Assembly (NCBI GenBank): GCA_019285715.1
Contig: CP079108.1
Span: forward strand, 124,001-188,000
Reading direction: 5' to 3'
Source of the DNA: Sphingosinicellaceae bacterium
GTDB lineage: Bacteria > Pseudomonadota > Alphaproteobacteria > Sphingomonadales > Sphingomonadaceae
Length of the DNA: 64,000 nucleotides
Of the stretch, positions 42,610 to 52,215 are shown piece after piece. A model generated the notes under the pieces. The model had not been told where the DNA came from and did no database searches. It saw nothing but the letters and a program-made list of their open reading frames with translations. The position numbers and the translations under genes were made by a program. The first letter of the stretch is position 1. Every line of letters starts with the position of its first letter.

Positions 42610-43206
42610 TCAGCTCCTTTCGATTTCGAGCGCGGCGGCGTCGAGCGCGGCGGCGATCTTGGCGGCTTCGGTCTCGGCCAGCCCGCCGCGCGACATGCGC
42701 AGCTTGAGGGCGAACCTGAGGTTGGCCATGGCGCGGAGGATGCGGGGGCTGAAGTCGCCGTCGCCGCCGGCGTCCGCGATGCGTGCGAAGATCGCGTCGA
42801 CGGTGGCGTGGTTCTCGGCCAGGTTGGCGGTGCCGGCCTCGGTGATGGTGTACTGGCGCTTGTTGCCCTCGGTCGCCTGCGCGGTGACGAAGCCGAGCTC
42901 CTCGAGCATGGTCAGCGTCGGGTAGACGACCCCGGGCGAGGGCGCATAGGCACCGCCGAGGCGGGCCTCGATCTCGCGGATGATCTCGTAGCCGTGGCGC
43001 GGGGCCTCGGCGATCAGCGCGAGGATGAGCAGGCGGAGGTCGCCGTGCTGGAACATGCGCCCGCCGCGCCCGCCCCGCATCCCGCCAAAGCGCATGCCGC
43101 CGCCGCGCATCCCGTCGTGCCGCATCCCGCGCCCGCCGAACTCGTCGCCGCCGCCCATGCCGTGGTCATGGCCGTGGCCGCGATGGCCTCTGTGATGTCC
43201 GAACAT
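42610..43206 (-). CDS. PadR-family transcriptional regulator with His/Gly/Arg/Met-rich N-terminus
   Basis: A 198-residue regulator. The winged helix is at about 54-130 (DLRLLILALIAEAPRHGYEI, then SPGVVYPTLTMLEELGFV). A helical dimerisation tail follows. The first 50 residues are unusual: nine His, many Gly/Arg and several Met (HHRGHRGHGHDHGMGGGDEF and on), possibly a metal- or nucleic-acid-binding tail. AGGAG precedes the ATG at 43206, and a TTTCGATAT/ATATCGAAA dyad lies just upstream. It probably represses its own operon with DUF2218. Confidence 0.87.
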   Translation of the reverse strand: MFGHHRGHRGHGHDHGMGGGDEFGGRGMRHDGMRGGGMRFGGMRGGRGGRMFQHGDLRLLILALIAEAPRHGYEIIREIEARLGGAYAPSPGVVYPTLTMLEELGFVTAQATEGNKRQYTITEAGTANLAENHATVDAIFARIADAGGDGDFSPRILRAMANLRFALKLRMSRGGLAETEAAKIAAALDAAALEIERS

Positions 43207-43220
43207 ATATCTGTCTCCTA

Positions 43221-43253
43221 TTTCGATATGTCGATTTGCGAGATATATCGAAA
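43221..43253. promoter_or_regulatory. Likely PadR operator
   Basis: TTTCGATAT (43221-43229) is mirrored perfectly by ATATCGAAA (43245-43253), with a 15-base centre that contains a further CGAT. It lies 15 bases upstream of the padR ATG. PadR proteins of this type bind ATAT/CGAT-rich dyads. Confidence 0.65.
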
Positions 43254-43321
43254 CCGCTTCGGAATACAAGAGGTAGTCGCGCAAACCCCGCGTAAGCCTA
43301 CCAATCCAACCGTTCGGCCGG

Positions 43322-43498
43322 TCAGTCCTCGCTGAGGTCGGTGTCCTCGGCCGGGTTGCCCGGCACCGCGTAGGCGTCGCCCAGCCAGTTGAGCAGGTCG
43401 CGGTCCTGGCACCGCCGCGAGCAGAACGGCGCATGGTCGCGGGCGACGGTGTCGCCGCACAACGGGCAGCGGGGCTCAGGAGGCGAGGACGGCGGCAT
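43322..43498 (-). CDS. yacG: YacG zinc-binding DNA gyrase inhibitor
   Basis: A 58-residue protein, MPPSSPPEPRCPLCGDTVAR followed by FCSRRCQDRDLLNWL. The C-P-x-C and F-C-S-x-R-C pairs bind one zinc, the YacG signature, and the acidic tail (AEDTDLSED) is typical. It inhibits gyrase in E. coli. The start lies 23 bases inside the end of the ribonuclease gene, on the same strand, and closes the maf-rng-yacG cluster seen in many sphingomonads. Confidence 0.9.
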   Translation of the reverse strand: MPPSSPPEPRCPLCGDTVARDHAPFCSRRCQDRDLLNWLGDAYAVPGNPAEDTDLSED

Positions 43499-44486
43499 GT
43501 CCAGCCGCTATGGCGAGGTCGGCGTCGGCCCGCAACCGCACCGGGCTGCCGCTGCGACGCTCCAGCTCGGCGACGAGGTCGGGATGCTCGGTCAGCCACG
43601 CGATGACCGACGGTGCGGCGCTCAGCTCGCGCACCCCGGCTCCCGACGCACGCAGCCCGGAGCAGAGCAGCGCCAGCGCGGCGGTGTCGACGGGGGTGTA
43701 GCGCAGCAGCTCGATCAGCGAGGCGCGGAGCCGGGGCCGCACCACCTGCACGAAGCCGAAGCCGTTGACCGCGGTCCGCTCGAACGGCGGCGGCAGCAAC
43801 GCATCGAGCCGCTCCCCCAGCCGGGTCCGCCCGCCCTTGTCCCCCAGCGTCGGGAAGTCGATGCCGATCGAGCCCGTCATCCCGAAGCGCCGGATCGCCG
43901 CCGAGGCTGCCACCGCGGCAGCGTCCGCAAGCTGGGCGAGGTCCCCAGCGCCGTCGACGTCGATGACCGTCATCGCGGGCGTCGGGCTGATCGTGAGCAG
44001 CCCGCCCGCGAACGCGACGTGCCCGGTGACCGCGCTCTCCGCGACCTCGCTCCACCCGAGCATCTCGAGCCGGTCGCGAGGGTCGTGGGTGACGTCGCGG
44101 ACGACGTGACCGGCGGCCACCAGTCGCTCGGCCAGCGTCGGGCCGTGAGCGATGCGCCCGGGGCCGCGGACTGTGCCAAGCTGGGCGCGGACCTTGGCGA
44201 GGCGCGCGCGCCCGGCCTCGGCGACGGCTTCGCGCACGACCTCGACGCGCACCAGCCCGCCGTCCGCCAACCCTGCCGGGATCGGCTCGAGCAGCGCCTC
44301 CTGCCCGCCCGCGTCGACGATTCCACGCTGGTGGGGCACGAGGATCTTGACCAGCCGGGCCGCGAACACGTCGCCCGCCCGCAGCGCGCCGTCGTCGCGC
44401 TCGACGTGCGCCTCGAGGATGGTGTCGCCCTCGATGACGACGGCGCGGACCTCGCCGATGCCGTTGTCGATCAGTGCCTCAGACAT
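43476..44486 (-). CDS. Ribonuclease E/G-family protein (short form)
   Basis: A 336-residue Rne/Rng-like protein. It starts MSEALIDNGIGEVRAVVIEG with an S1-like N-terminal part (DVFAARLVKILVPHQRGIVD, about 39-58). The catalytic-core Asp residues are suggested by MTVIDVDGAGDLAQ and GIDFPTLGDKGGR. It is much shorter than RNase E or G and lacks the zinc-link region, as do other alphaproteobacterial proteins found between maf and yacG. The start overlaps maf by 8 bases. Confidence 0.8.
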   Translation of the reverse strand: MSEALIDNGIGEVRAVVIEGDTILEAHVERDDGALRAGDVFAARLVKILVPHQRGIVDAGGQEALLEPIPAGLADGGLVRVEVVREAVAEAGRARLAKVRAQLGTVRGPGRIAHGPTLAERLVAAGHVVRDVTHDPRDRLEMLGWSEVAESAVTGHVAFAGGLLTISPTPAMTVIDVDGAGDLAQLADAAAVAASAAIRRFGMTGSIGIDFPTLGDKGGRTRLGERLDALLPPPFERTAVNGFGFVQVVRPRLRASLIELLRYTPVDTAALALLCSGLRASGAGVRELSAAPSVIAWLTEHPDLVAELERRSGSPVRLRADADLAIAAGHAAVLAS

Positions 44487-45051
44487 CGAAGCCGGCTCCC
44501 ATGAGTAGTGCCCGCGTCTCGAACAGCGGCAGGCCGACGATCCCGGACCAAGAGCCGGACAGCGCGCGGACGAACGCCTCGGCGCGGCCCTGGATGGCGT
44601 AGCCGCCGGCCTTGCCGGACCACTCGGCGGTAGCGAGGTAGGTGTCGATCTCGCTGCCCTCGAAGCGCTTGAAGATGACGGTGCTGTGCGACAGCTTGTG
44701 CCGCGCGACGCCCCCGGCGATGACGGTGACACCCGTGAAGACGCGGTGGCGCCGGCCCGAAAGCAGGGTCAGGCACGCCCGCGCCTCGGCCTCGGTCTCG
44801 GCCTTGGGGAGGACGCGCCGCCCGACCGCGACGACGGTGTCGGCGGCGAGCACGATCGCATCCGGATGGCGCGCTGCGACAGTTGAGGCCTTCAACGCCG
44901 CCAGTCGTGCGGCATGGACCGGCGGCAGCTCGCCGGACGTCCAGCTCTCGTCGACATCGGCGGGGTCGGTGGCGTCAGCCACGAGTCCGAGCCGTGCGAG
45001 CAACTCGACCCGTCGCGGGCTGGCGGAGGCGAGGATCAGGCGCGGGGTCAC
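44479..45051 (-). CDS. maf: Maf-like nucleoside triphosphate pyrophosphatase
   Basis: A 190-residue protein. [20 protein letters not shown] at the start is the Maf signature, followed by VLAADTVVAVGRRVLPKAE and GGYAIQGRAEAFV. Maf proteins hydrolyse dTTP/UTP or modified nucleotides. Translation starts at GTG 45051, which overlaps the DUF2332 stop (GTGA), and ends inside the start of the ribonuclease gene. Confidence 0.93.
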   Translation of the reverse strand: MTPRLILASASPRRVELLARLGLVADATDPADVDESWTSGELPPVHAARLAALKASTVAARHPDAIVLAADTVVAVGRRVLPKAETEAEARACLTLLSGRRHRVFTGVTVIAGGVARHKLSHSTVIFKRFEGSEIDTYLATAEWSGKAGGYAIQGRAEAFVRALSGSWSGIVGLPLFETRALLMGAGFDV

Positions 45052-46088
45052 AGCAGCCACCTGACACTCGCGCCGTGGGGGTGGGCGTAAGCGAGGTGCC
45101 GGTCCTCGCCGCCGGGCCAACTGAGCAGGCGCAGGGTCGGCGGCGACCCCGAACCTGCCGACACGTCGAGCTCGTAGCGCAACCACGCCAGTGGCGCAGA
45201 CGCCGTCGCGAGCGCGCCCTGCGCGGCCATGTGCGCGGTGATCCGCGCCTGTGTGTCGGGCGGGAAGTACTGGAAGGCGATCGAGTGCATGACCACCGTC
45301 GCTCGCCCCTCCACCGGCGCGATGCGCGCCTCGACCCACGCCGCGGCGTCGCCCCGGTCTAGCGGTGGCGGGTCGGCGGCGGCAGCGGCGATCGCGGTTG
45401 CCATCGACTTGAGGCGCTCGGGCTGGTCGGGCCAGACATAAGCGAGCATCCGCGCCTGGTCTGCCAGCGACGTGACGTCGAGCGGATTGAGGTCGACGCC
45501 GCGCCGCTCGACGATGCTGACCTCGGCCTCGGGCGGCGGCGCACCCTCCCACTTCGGCACCAGCCGCAGCGGCGCGCCGGCCAACCCGAACTCGTCACCG
45601 CCCAGATCGTAGGCGTAAGCGTCGAGACGCAGGTTGAGCCCGGCGCTCGCGCCCAGCTCGAACACCGCCAGCGGCAGCCCGGTCTCCGCCGCGACGACGC
45701 GCAGCCCCGCCATCAGCACTGCCGAGCGCCCGACCTCGTTGGTCTGCGGGGCGGATTCGAGCCACGCCGCCAGCTCCGGATGCGCGAGTGCCGCCGCGAG
45801 TTCGGCCCCAAGCTCGGCCTCGCCGGGCATCGGGTTCGGCGGGTAGAGCGCGGCCAGCGCGGGCAGCTTGCCCGCCCGGACCAGCGCGTGCAGCCCGCCG
45901 GCCAGGCGCAGCACCAGCGCATCGGCGATCGGCTCGCCCGGCCAGTCGAGGACGCGCGCGCCTACCACTGTCGAGCGGTCGAGATCGCGACCAAGCACGG
46001 TGAACACCCGCTCCATGAACGGCGTGCCCAGCTTCTGCGACCACAGCCGCTGCTGGTCGAACGCCGCGCGGATGCTTGCCTCGGTCAT
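45048..46088 (-). CDS. DUF2332 family protein
   Basis: A 346-residue protein of DUF2332. The family often shows a methyltransferase-like GASAG motif, here [15 protein letters not shown] near residue 147, followed by [20 protein letters not shown] and [20 protein letters not shown] binding is likely but unproven. First gene of the DUF2332-maf-rng-yacG series, all overlapping. Divergent from hisG across 86 bases. Confidence 0.82.
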   Translation of the reverse strand: MTEASIRAAFDQQRLWSQKLGTPFMERVFTVLGRDLDRSTVVGARVLDWPGEPIADALVLRLAGGLHALVRAGKLPALAALYPPNPMPGEAELGAELAAALAHPELAAWLESAPQTNEVGRSAVLMAGLRVVAAETGLPLAVFELGASAGLNLRLDAYAYDLGGDEFGLAGAPLRLVPKWEGAPPPEAEVSIVERRGVDLNPLDVTSLADQARMLAYVWPDQPERLKSMATAIAAAAADPPPLDRGDAAAWVEARIAPVEGRATVVMHSIAFQYFPPDTQARITAHMAAQGALATASAPLAWLRYELDVSAGSGSPPTLRLLSWPGGEDRHLAYAHPHGASVRWLL

Positions 46089-46174
46089 CGGCGTCCTGTG
46101 ACACTCGCGCGCGGAGCGTGCAAACCGGGGCCTCGTGCTGGACGCGCACCCGGCGGGCGGCTACCCACCGCGTC

Positions 46175-46852
46175 GTGTCCGCCGAACTGATCATCGCCCT
46201 GCCCAAGGGCCGTATCCTGCGCGAGGCGCTGCCCGTGCTGGCGCGTGCCGGGATCGTGCCCGAGCCGGCGTTCAGCGACGAGGACAGCCGTGCGCTCAAG
46301 TTTGCGACCAACCTCGACGGCGTCAGCCTGATCCGGGTGCGCTCGTTCGACGTCGCGACCTTCGTGGCATTCGGCGCAGCGCAGATGGGGATCGCCGGCA
46401 ACGACGTGCTGATGGAGTTCGGCTTCACAGAGATCTATGCGCCGGTCGATCTCGGCATCGGGCGCTGCCGGCTGTCGGTCGCGGAGCCCGCCGAGCTTGC
46501 CGCCAGCGACGACCCGCGCGGCTGGAGCCACGTCCGCGTCGCAACCAAATATCCCAACATCGCCAAGGCGCACTTCGCGGCGCGCGGCGTCCAGGCCGAG
46601 TGCGTCAAGCTGAACGGCGCGATGGAACTGGCCCCGCTGCTCGGCCTGTGCCCGCGCATCGTCGACCTCGTGTCGACCGGGCGCACATTGGTCGAGAACG
46701 GCCTGGTCGAGGTCGAGACTGTCGCCGAGATCAGCTCGCGGCTGATCGTCAACCGCGCCGCCTTCAAGACCGACCCGCGCATCGTGCCGTGGGTCGAGCG
46801 CTTCCGTGCCGCCGTCGCTGCCCCCCGGACCGTCGATGCCGCTTCGACTTGA
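46175..46852 (+). CDS. hisG: ATP phosphoribosyltransferase, short form
   Basis: A 225-residue first enzyme of histidine synthesis, condensing ATP and [24 protein letters not shown] opens the protein; GMAGND-like [11 protein letters not shown] (about 69-79) and the PRPP loop [13 protein letters not shown] (about 167-179) are present. The length is that of HisG-S, which lacks the C-terminal regulatory domain and needs HisZ; no hisZ is in the window. GTG start. hisD overlaps its end by 17 bases. Confidence 0.93.
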   Translation: MSAELIIALPKGRILREALPVLARAGIVPEPAFSDEDSRALKFATNLDGVSLIRVRSFDVATFVAFGAAQMGIAGNDVLMEFGFTEIYAPVDLGIGRCRLSVAEPAELAASDDPRGWSHVRVATKYPNIAKAHFAARGVQAECVKLNGAMELAPLLGLCPRIVDLVSTGRTLVENGLVEVETVAEISSRLIVNRAAFKTDPRIVPWVERFRAAVAAPRTVDAAST

Positions 46853-48122
46853 TGCGTCGGACCCCGGCTTCGGCGCGGCGTTCAGGGCGCTGGTCGAGGC
46901 CCGGCGCGACGGCGAGCCCGGCATCGCCAGCGACGTCGCCGCGATCATCGCCGAGGTCCGCGCCCGGGGCGATGTCGCGCTCGCCGAGCTGACGCTGCGC
47001 TTCGACAAGGTAGACGTGTCCGCCGGCAGCCGCATCGACGCCGCCGAGATCGCCGCCGCCCGCGCGGAGGTGCCGCCCGAGACCTACGCCGCGCTCGAGT
47101 TCGCCGCCGCCCGCATTCGCGCCTTCCACGAGCAGCAGCGCCCCGCCGACCTCGACCGGACCGACGCCGCCGGTGTCCGTGCCGGCTACCGCTGGTCGCC
47201 CGTTGCTGCCGCCGGCCTGTACGTGCCCGGCGGCCTCGCCAGCTATCCGTCGTCGGTGCTGATGAACGCCATTCCCGCGACCGTCGCCGGGGTCGCGCGG
47301 CTGGTCATGGTCACCCCGACACCCGGAGGCCGGCTCAACCCGCTGGTGCTTGCCGCCGCCGAACTAGCGGGTGTGACCGAGGTCCGCCGCGTCGGCGGTG
47401 CGCAGGCGGTCGCAGCGCTCGCCTACGGCACCGCGAGCATCGCCCCGGTCGACAAGATCGTCGGCCCCGGCAACGCATGGGTCGCCGAGGCCAAGCGCCA
47501 GCTGTACGGCACCGTCGGCATCGACATGGTCGCCGGGCCATCCGAGATCGTCGTCGTCGCCGATGCGAAGTCGAACCCTGAGTGGGTCGCCGCCGACCTG
47601 CTCAGCCAGGCCGAGCACGACCCCGTCGCCCAGTCGATCCTGATCACGGACGATGCCGCCTTCGCCGATGCCGTCGCCGCCGCCGTCGAGCGGCAACTGC
47701 CGACCCTCGCCACCGAGAAGATCGCACGCGCTAGCTGGGAGGCCTACGGCGCGATTATCGTCGTCCCCCATCTGGATGCCGCCGTACCGCTACTCGATGC
47801 GCTCGCTGGCGAGCATGTCGAGCTGATGGTCGACGATCCGGACGCACTGTTTGCGAAGATGCGCCACGCCGGCTCGGTGTTCCTCGGCCGCCACACGCCT
47901 GAGGCTGCCGGAGACTATGTCGGCGGGCCCAACCACGTCCTGCCGACCGGTCGCCGCGCCCGCTTCGCCTCGGGGCTGTCGGTCACCGACTTCATGAAGC
48001 GCACCACTTTCCTCGATTGCGGCCCCGCCGGGTTGGCCGCGATCGGACCCGCCGCGGCGACCCTCGCCGACGCCGAGGGCCTGCCTGCGCACGCGGCTTC
48101 GGTACGCATCCGGCTCGGCTGA
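46836..48122 (+). CDS. hisD: Histidinol dehydrogenase
   Basis: A 428-residue zinc enzyme performing the last two oxidations of histidine synthesis. It has [20 protein letters not shown] (about 124-143), [34 protein letters not shown] and [18 protein letters not shown] with the zinc and substrate ligands. The [14 protein letters not shown] segment near the end is typical. The ATG at 46836 is chosen over a GTG ten codons upstream. Co-transcribed with hisG. Confidence 0.96.
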   Translation: MPLRLDASDPGFGAAFRALVEARRDGEPGIASDVAAIIAEVRARGDVALAELTLRFDKVDVSAGSRIDAAEIAAARAEVPPETYAALEFAAARIRAFHEQQRPADLDRTDAAGVRAGYRWSPVAAAGLYVPGGLASYPSSVLMNAIPATVAGVARLVMVTPTPGGRLNPLVLAAAELAGVTEVRRVGGAQAVAALAYGTASIAPVDKIVGPGNAWVAEAKRQLYGTVGIDMVAGPSEIVVVADAKSNPEWVAADLLSQAEHDPVAQSILITDDAAFADAVAAAVERQLPTLATEKIARASWEAYGAIIVVPHLDAAVPLLDALAGEHVELMVDDPDALFAKMRHAGSVFLGRHTPEAAGDYVGGPNHVLPTGRRARFASGLSVTDFMKRTTFLDCGPAGLAAIGPAAATLADAEGLPAHAASVRIRLG

Positions 48123-48199
48123 GCGCTAGCCGCGTCCGGAAGCCGCCAGACCGTACTGCCGCCCGCGCCTAGTCAAAGGTCTCCAACCGGAGACGCCCA

Positions 48200-48667
48200 A
48201 TGACCTTTCAGATTCTCGCTCTTGACCCCGCGCCGTTCGTCCCGCTGTTCGCGTTGTCCGACGCGGAGCTTGCCGAGCGCCACATCGTCCGGCGCGTTGC
48301 CGACAAGTCCGTCGGCTTCCCGTGCCGCGTCAGCCTCGCCGATGCCGACGTCGGCGACACGATGCTGTTGCTCAATCACGAGCACCTGCCCGCCGCTTCG
48401 CCCTACCGCTCGACCCATGCGATCTATGTCCGCGAAAGCGTCGCCGCCGCACACCTCGAGCCCGATACCGTCCCCGCCGTCGTCGCCCGCCGCATGATCT
48501 CTGCCCGCGCTTTCGATGCCGACGGCATGATGGCCAGCGCCGAGGTCGTTCCCGGAGCGGACGTCAACGCGGCCCTCGACCGGCTGTTCGCCGATCCCGC
48601 GGTGGTCCACGTCGACCTTCATAACGCCGCGCAGGGGTGCTTCGCTGCGCGGGCGGTACGGGGCTAG
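48200..48667 (+). CDS. DUF1203 family protein
   Basis: A 155-residue cytoplasmic protein of DUF1203 (function unknown). Landmarks are PCRVSLADADVGDTMLLLNH (about 41-60), SPYRSTHAIYVRE, ISARAFDADGMM and HVDLHNAAQGCFAARA. GGAG precedes the ATG. It follows hisD by 77 bases and converges on the TonB-dependent receptor gene with a 9-base gap. Confidence 0.85.
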   Translation: MTFQILALDPAPFVPLFALSDAELAERHIVRRVADKSVGFPCRVSLADADVGDTMLLLNHEHLPAASPYRSTHAIYVRESVAAAHLEPDTVPAVVARRMISARAFDADGMMASAEVVPGADVNAALDRLFADPAVVHVDLHNAAQGCFAARAVRG

Positions 48668-48676
48668 GGGCGCGCC

Positions 48677-51100
48677 CTAGAAGCTGAAGCTGACCGTCCC
48701 GAAGAACTGGCGCGGCGGCAGCGGGAACTCGTTGAAGGTGCCGGTCGGCTGGGCGATGCTGAGCGTCGAGGCGGCCTTCTTGTCGGTGATGTTGGTGACG
48801 TTCAGGCTGACCACGGCGTTCTTGACGAAGCTGGCGTCGCTGAGCGGCACCTTGGCGGCGATGCGGCCGGCCATGGTGAAGTAGCCGGGCACCGACAGGT
48901 CGTTGGTGAAGGTCGCATAGCGCTTGCCGAGATAGTCGCCGACCAGCTGGACGTCGAAGATACCGTAGTTGCCGCTGACCACGAACTTGTCGGTCCACGC
49001 CGGCGAGCCCGGCACCTTCTTGCCCGCGGTTGGCACGATCACGCCCGCAAGCCCGACCTTGTAGTCGTCCTGGTAGCGTGAGCTGTTGTACGACACCGCG
49101 TTGTAGATCGAGAAATGCGAGCCGAAGCGCAGCGTGCCAGCAACGTCGATACCGTCGGTTTTAACGCTGCCGACGTTGGCCAGGATCGCCGCGCCGCTGA
49201 TGATCGAGGTAATCACCGTGGTCGGGCTGATCGCCAGCAAGCGGTTGCTGAAGTCGACGTGGTAATAGCTGATCTGGCCCTCGAAGCCGGTGATCGGGCC
49301 GAGGTCGAAGGAGCGGCTGGTGCGGACGCCGGCCTCGTAGGTCCAGCTCGTTTCGGGCTTTACGTTCTGCTTGAAGTCGTCGAACACCGCCTGGCTGCCG
49401 AGCGCGAACGGCGACAGGCCGGCGGCCGCGCTGGTCTGGAACTGGCGGATGTTCTGCTGCGCGTTGACGAACACCTGCTCGTGGCCGGTCGCGTCCCACA
49501 GGGCACCGAGCTGCGGCAGGAACGCCTTGTCGGTGTTGATCTTGCCGACCGGCAGCGCCGTCGAATTGGAGAAAGAGCCCGGGATCGGCTGCACCGGCAC
49601 CGCCTGGGTGGCGCGCTGGAACGTGCTCTTGAAGCCGCCCTGGATCGTCAGGCTCGGCAGCACCTGCCAGCTGTCCTGGATGTGGGTCTGGATCTCGTCG
49701 ACGCGGATCTGGCTGCCGTACTGGGTGATCAGCGGGGTCAGGCTGTCGCCCGGGCGCTGATAGGGCGTCGACGGGTTGTTGACGTCGAGCGCGTACCAGC
49801 GGCGGAAGGCGGCCGAAGACTGGTGCTCGTACCAGCCGCCGAGCTCGATCTTGTGGTTGCCGAATTCGGCGCGGAGTGTGGAGATCATGCCTTCGCGGTC
49901 GATCCGGTACTCGGTGGTGCGGGTGGCGTAGCCCGAGCCGCCGAAGATCGTGCTGAGCCGTGCGAGGTTCGCCGCGCTGGTCGGCGAGCCGGCTCCGGGG
50001 AAGTAGAAAGAGAACAGCCCGGGCAGCCCGGCGACGTCGACGGGACCGGCAACGACCCCGACGCCGTCGTCGTGGTGGTAATAAGCCTGGTTCGACCAAT
50101 CGATCTTGTCGCTCACGTGCCAGTCGTACTTGGCGTAGGCGAGGTAGTCGGTGCGCTGGGCGTCGCTGTAATAGTTGCGGTAATTCGAGCCCGCGGCCTT
50201 GTAAGCGCCCGACGCCAGATAGGTCTGGGCGGCGGCGAAATCGGGGAACAGGAACGGCCGAGTGTAGGGCGCGGTGGCACGGTTGGCGACGGTGATGACG
50301 GTCGCGTCCTCGTTCGGCTCGGTCTTGTCGGAATAAGCGCCGTACAGCGTCAGGCGGCCGGTCGCGTCGTCGTGGACGAACTTGCCATTGGCCTGGTAGC
50401 CGCCCTGCTTGCCGCGGAAGTCCCAGGCGCGCGCGTCCTGCCGGACCCCGGACAGGTACAGCGAATTGCCGTTGCCGAAAGTGCCGCTGTCGACGCGAAC
50501 GTAGGTCCGGAACGCCGAATAGCTGCCGATGGTCTGGGCGATGGTAGCGCCCATCTTGTCGGCGGGATCGCTGGAGAAGGTGTCGATGGTGCCGCCAAGG
50601 TTGCTCGTCGACGCGGTGCCGAGATCGCCGGCACCCGAGGCCAGCGTCACGCGCCCGACGTTCTCCGAGATGATCGCGCGTTGCGGCGAGAGGCCGTTGT
50701 AGTTGCCGTACTGCTGGTCGCCGAGCGGGACGCCGTCGAGGGTGTAGCCGAGCTGCTGCTGGTTGAAGCCGTGGATGAACAGCGAGATGTTCTGCTCGTT
50801 GTTGCCCCACGGATCGGCGGTCAGGTAGGACACGCCGGGCAGCGTCTGGATCGCCTGGAGCGGACTGACGCCGGGCAGCAGCTTCTGGATCTCGAGCGCC
50901 GTCACCTGCGTCACCGAGCGGGTGGTGCGACCGGTGACGACGATCGTGTCGGCCGCGGCGCTGTCGTCCGCAGCCATGCTCGCGTCCGCGGCGGCAGCGT
51001 CAGCGGCAGCCGCTTCGGCGGCGACTGCGGGCATGGCGAGGAGCCCGGCGACGGCGACGCTCGCGAGCATGGCGGCGGCGGTGCGTGACTTGATACTCAT
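48677..51100 (-). CDS. TonB-dependent outer-membrane receptor
   Basis: An 807-residue receptor with a signal peptide (about 1-27), an Ala/Asp-rich linker, a TonB-box-like DTIVVTG (about 51-57) and a plug domain (LLPGVSPLQAIQTLPGVSYL, about 74-93; LDGVPLGDQQYGNYNGLSPQ). A 22-strand barrel follows, ending in the FFGTVSFSF C-terminal signature. The substrate is unknown; no adjacent ABC transporter or siderophore gene is present. AGGGAA lies before the ATG at 51100. Confidence 0.92.
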   Translation of the reverse strand: MSIKSRTAAAMLASVAVAGLLAMPAVAAEAAAADAAAADASMAADDSAAADTIVVTGRTTRSVTQVTALEIQKLLPGVSPLQAIQTLPGVSYLTADPWGNNEQNISLFIHGFNQQQLGYTLDGVPLGDQQYGNYNGLSPQRAIISENVGRVTLASGAGDLGTASTSNLGGTIDTFSSDPADKMGATIAQTIGSYSAFRTYVRVDSGTFGNGNSLYLSGVRQDARAWDFRGKQGGYQANGKFVHDDATGRLTLYGAYSDKTEPNEDATVITVANRATAPYTRPFLFPDFAAAQTYLASGAYKAAGSNYRNYYSDAQRTDYLAYAKYDWHVSDKIDWSNQAYYHHDDGVGVVAGPVDVAGLPGLFSFYFPGAGSPTSAANLARLSTIFGGSGYATRTTEYRIDREGMISTLRAEFGNHKIELGGWYEHQSSAAFRRWYALDVNNPSTPYQRPGDSLTPLITQYGSQIRVDEIQTHIQDSWQVLPSLTIQGGFKSTFQRATQAVPVQPIPGSFSNSTALPVGKINTDKAFLPQLGALWDATGHEQVFVNAQQNIRQFQTSAAAGLSPFALGSQAVFDDFKQNVKPETSWTYEAGVRTSRSFDLGPITGFEGQISYYHVDFSNRLLAISPTTVITSIISGAAILANVGSVKTDGIDVAGTLRFGSHFSIYNAVSYNSSRYQDDYKVGLAGVIVPTAGKKVPGSPAWTDKFVVSGNYGIFDVQLVGDYLGKRYATFTNDLSVPGYFTMAGRIAAKVPLSDASFVKNAVVSLNVTNITDKKAASTLSIAQPTGTFNEFPLPPRQFFGTVSFSF

Positions 51101-51268
51101 CGAATAATTCCCTGCCGACGGCCGGCGTGGGCGATCGGTCAGGTGCCGGTAGGGGTGAGTTGCGACAGACTTGTTTCAGTTGCGCGAAACTTCCGCGACG
51201 GCGCAGGCGGTCGCGCTCAATTCGGGCTCGGCTGTCGGAGAAGCCAGGCCTGCCGCGCACACGGCGAC

Positions 51269-51297
51269 GCACCGGGCGGTTCCCTACCGCCCGGTGC
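51269..51297 (-). terminator. Strong hairpin downstream of the PEP-CTERM gene
   Basis: GCACCGGGCGGT (51269-51280) and ACCGCCCGGTGC (51286-51297) form a perfect 12-bp stem with a 5-base loop, 32 bases after the PEP-CTERM stop. No T-run follows on either strand, so it may stabilise the 3' end rather than terminate by itself. Confidence 0.45.
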
Positions 51298-51329
51298 GCC
51301 TCGCGACGTGGAAATGGCGCTTTCGGTTG

Positions 51330-52007
51330 CTAGGCGACGACGGCGGTCCGGCGACGAGCGGCGGCCCCGACCAGGCCGAACCCGACGATCATCAGCGCCC
51401 AGGCCTGCGGCTCGGGCACGACGGCGAAGCTGAAGCCCGTCACCAGTGCGCCACCGCCCGAAAACACGCCGTTCTCGGTGTCGACGGCGCGGCTGGTCTG
51501 GGTGCCGGTGTAATCCGCCTGGAAATAGCCTTGCATGTTGTTGCGGATGTTGTCCTGGTTGGTCACGACGATGTCGAGCAGCAGGTTGCCGGCAGCTGGG
51601 TCATAGGCATAATTCGCACCGTCGATGGTGAAGCTGCCGTCGAACGCTCCGCCGAGATTGCCGGTGAAGAAGTTCGCCGTGTTGCTCAGCGCGGTGATCG
51701 CATAAGCGCTGCCGAGCGCCGCCGTCGTCGTCGACAGCGTCACCGTGTACGTCCCGTCCAGCACCTTGGTCGCCGGGATCGCCGCCCAGCTGAAGAATGT
51801 CAGCGCGTCGATGACGCCGGCGCCGTCGAACGCTGTGCTCGAGTATATCTGCTGATAGTGGAATGACTGGCCGGTCGCAGTGCCGCTGTCGTTGCAGGCG
51901 AACGGCTGGCAGTTGCCGTTGTTGTTCGAGCCGATGACCAGCGCGTTCGCGGCCGATCCAAGGGACAGCGCAGCGGACGTGACGATCGCGAGAGATTTAA
52001 GAAACAT
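51330..52007 (-). CDS. PEPxxWA-CTERM surface protein
   Basis: A 225-residue exported protein. There is a signal peptide (about 1-23), a beta-rich Thr/Asn-rich body and a C-terminal sorting signal: VPEPQAWALMIVGFGLVGAA (about 198-217) followed by RRR, the PEPxxWA-CTERM variant. Exosortase cleaves such tails and the proteins go to the cell surface or extracellular matrix. No exosortase gene is in this window. It is upstream of the TonB receptor on the same strand, separated by 229 bases with a hairpin. Confidence 0.88.
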   Translation of the reverse strand: MFLKSLAIVTSAALSLGSAANALVIGSNNNGNCQPFACNDSGTATGQSFHYQQIYSSTAFDGAGVIDALTFFSWAAIPATKVLDGTYTVTLSTTTAALGSAYAITALSNTANFFTGNLGGAFDGSFTIDGANYAYDPAAGNLLLDIVVTNQDNIRNNMQGYFQADYTGTQTSRAVDTENGVFSGGGALVTGFSFAVVPEPQAWALMIVGFGLVGAAARRRTAVVA

Positions 52008-52123
52008 CGGGTACTCCAGGAACGGCGTCGAGTGCCGTTACCGTTCGCTTAACGAGGCTGTGTGACGGCTCGGGAGCGAAACGGAAATTTCATGCCGGTG
52101 TCGGTCCGCCACTGGGCAATGCC

Positions 52124-52175
52124 TCACTCGAAACTGTACGGGTCGACGTCGACCGTTCGCGCGGCGTTGGCGCAC
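52124..52175 (-). pseudogene. Relic of a priA 3' end
   Basis: Read on the minus strand it encodes NAARTVDVDPYSFE and a TGA, matching the true PriA end NSVRVTVDVDPYSFM. One codon is missing, and most other changes are synonymous (GTC/GTG, GAC/GAT, TAC/TAT). It lies about 400 bases beyond the intact priA stop, with a frameshifted small gene between them. Confidence 0.65.
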
Positions 52176-52215
52176 CGGGTCACCCCGGCAACCACCCTTG
52201 CCTCGACCAGCGAAG

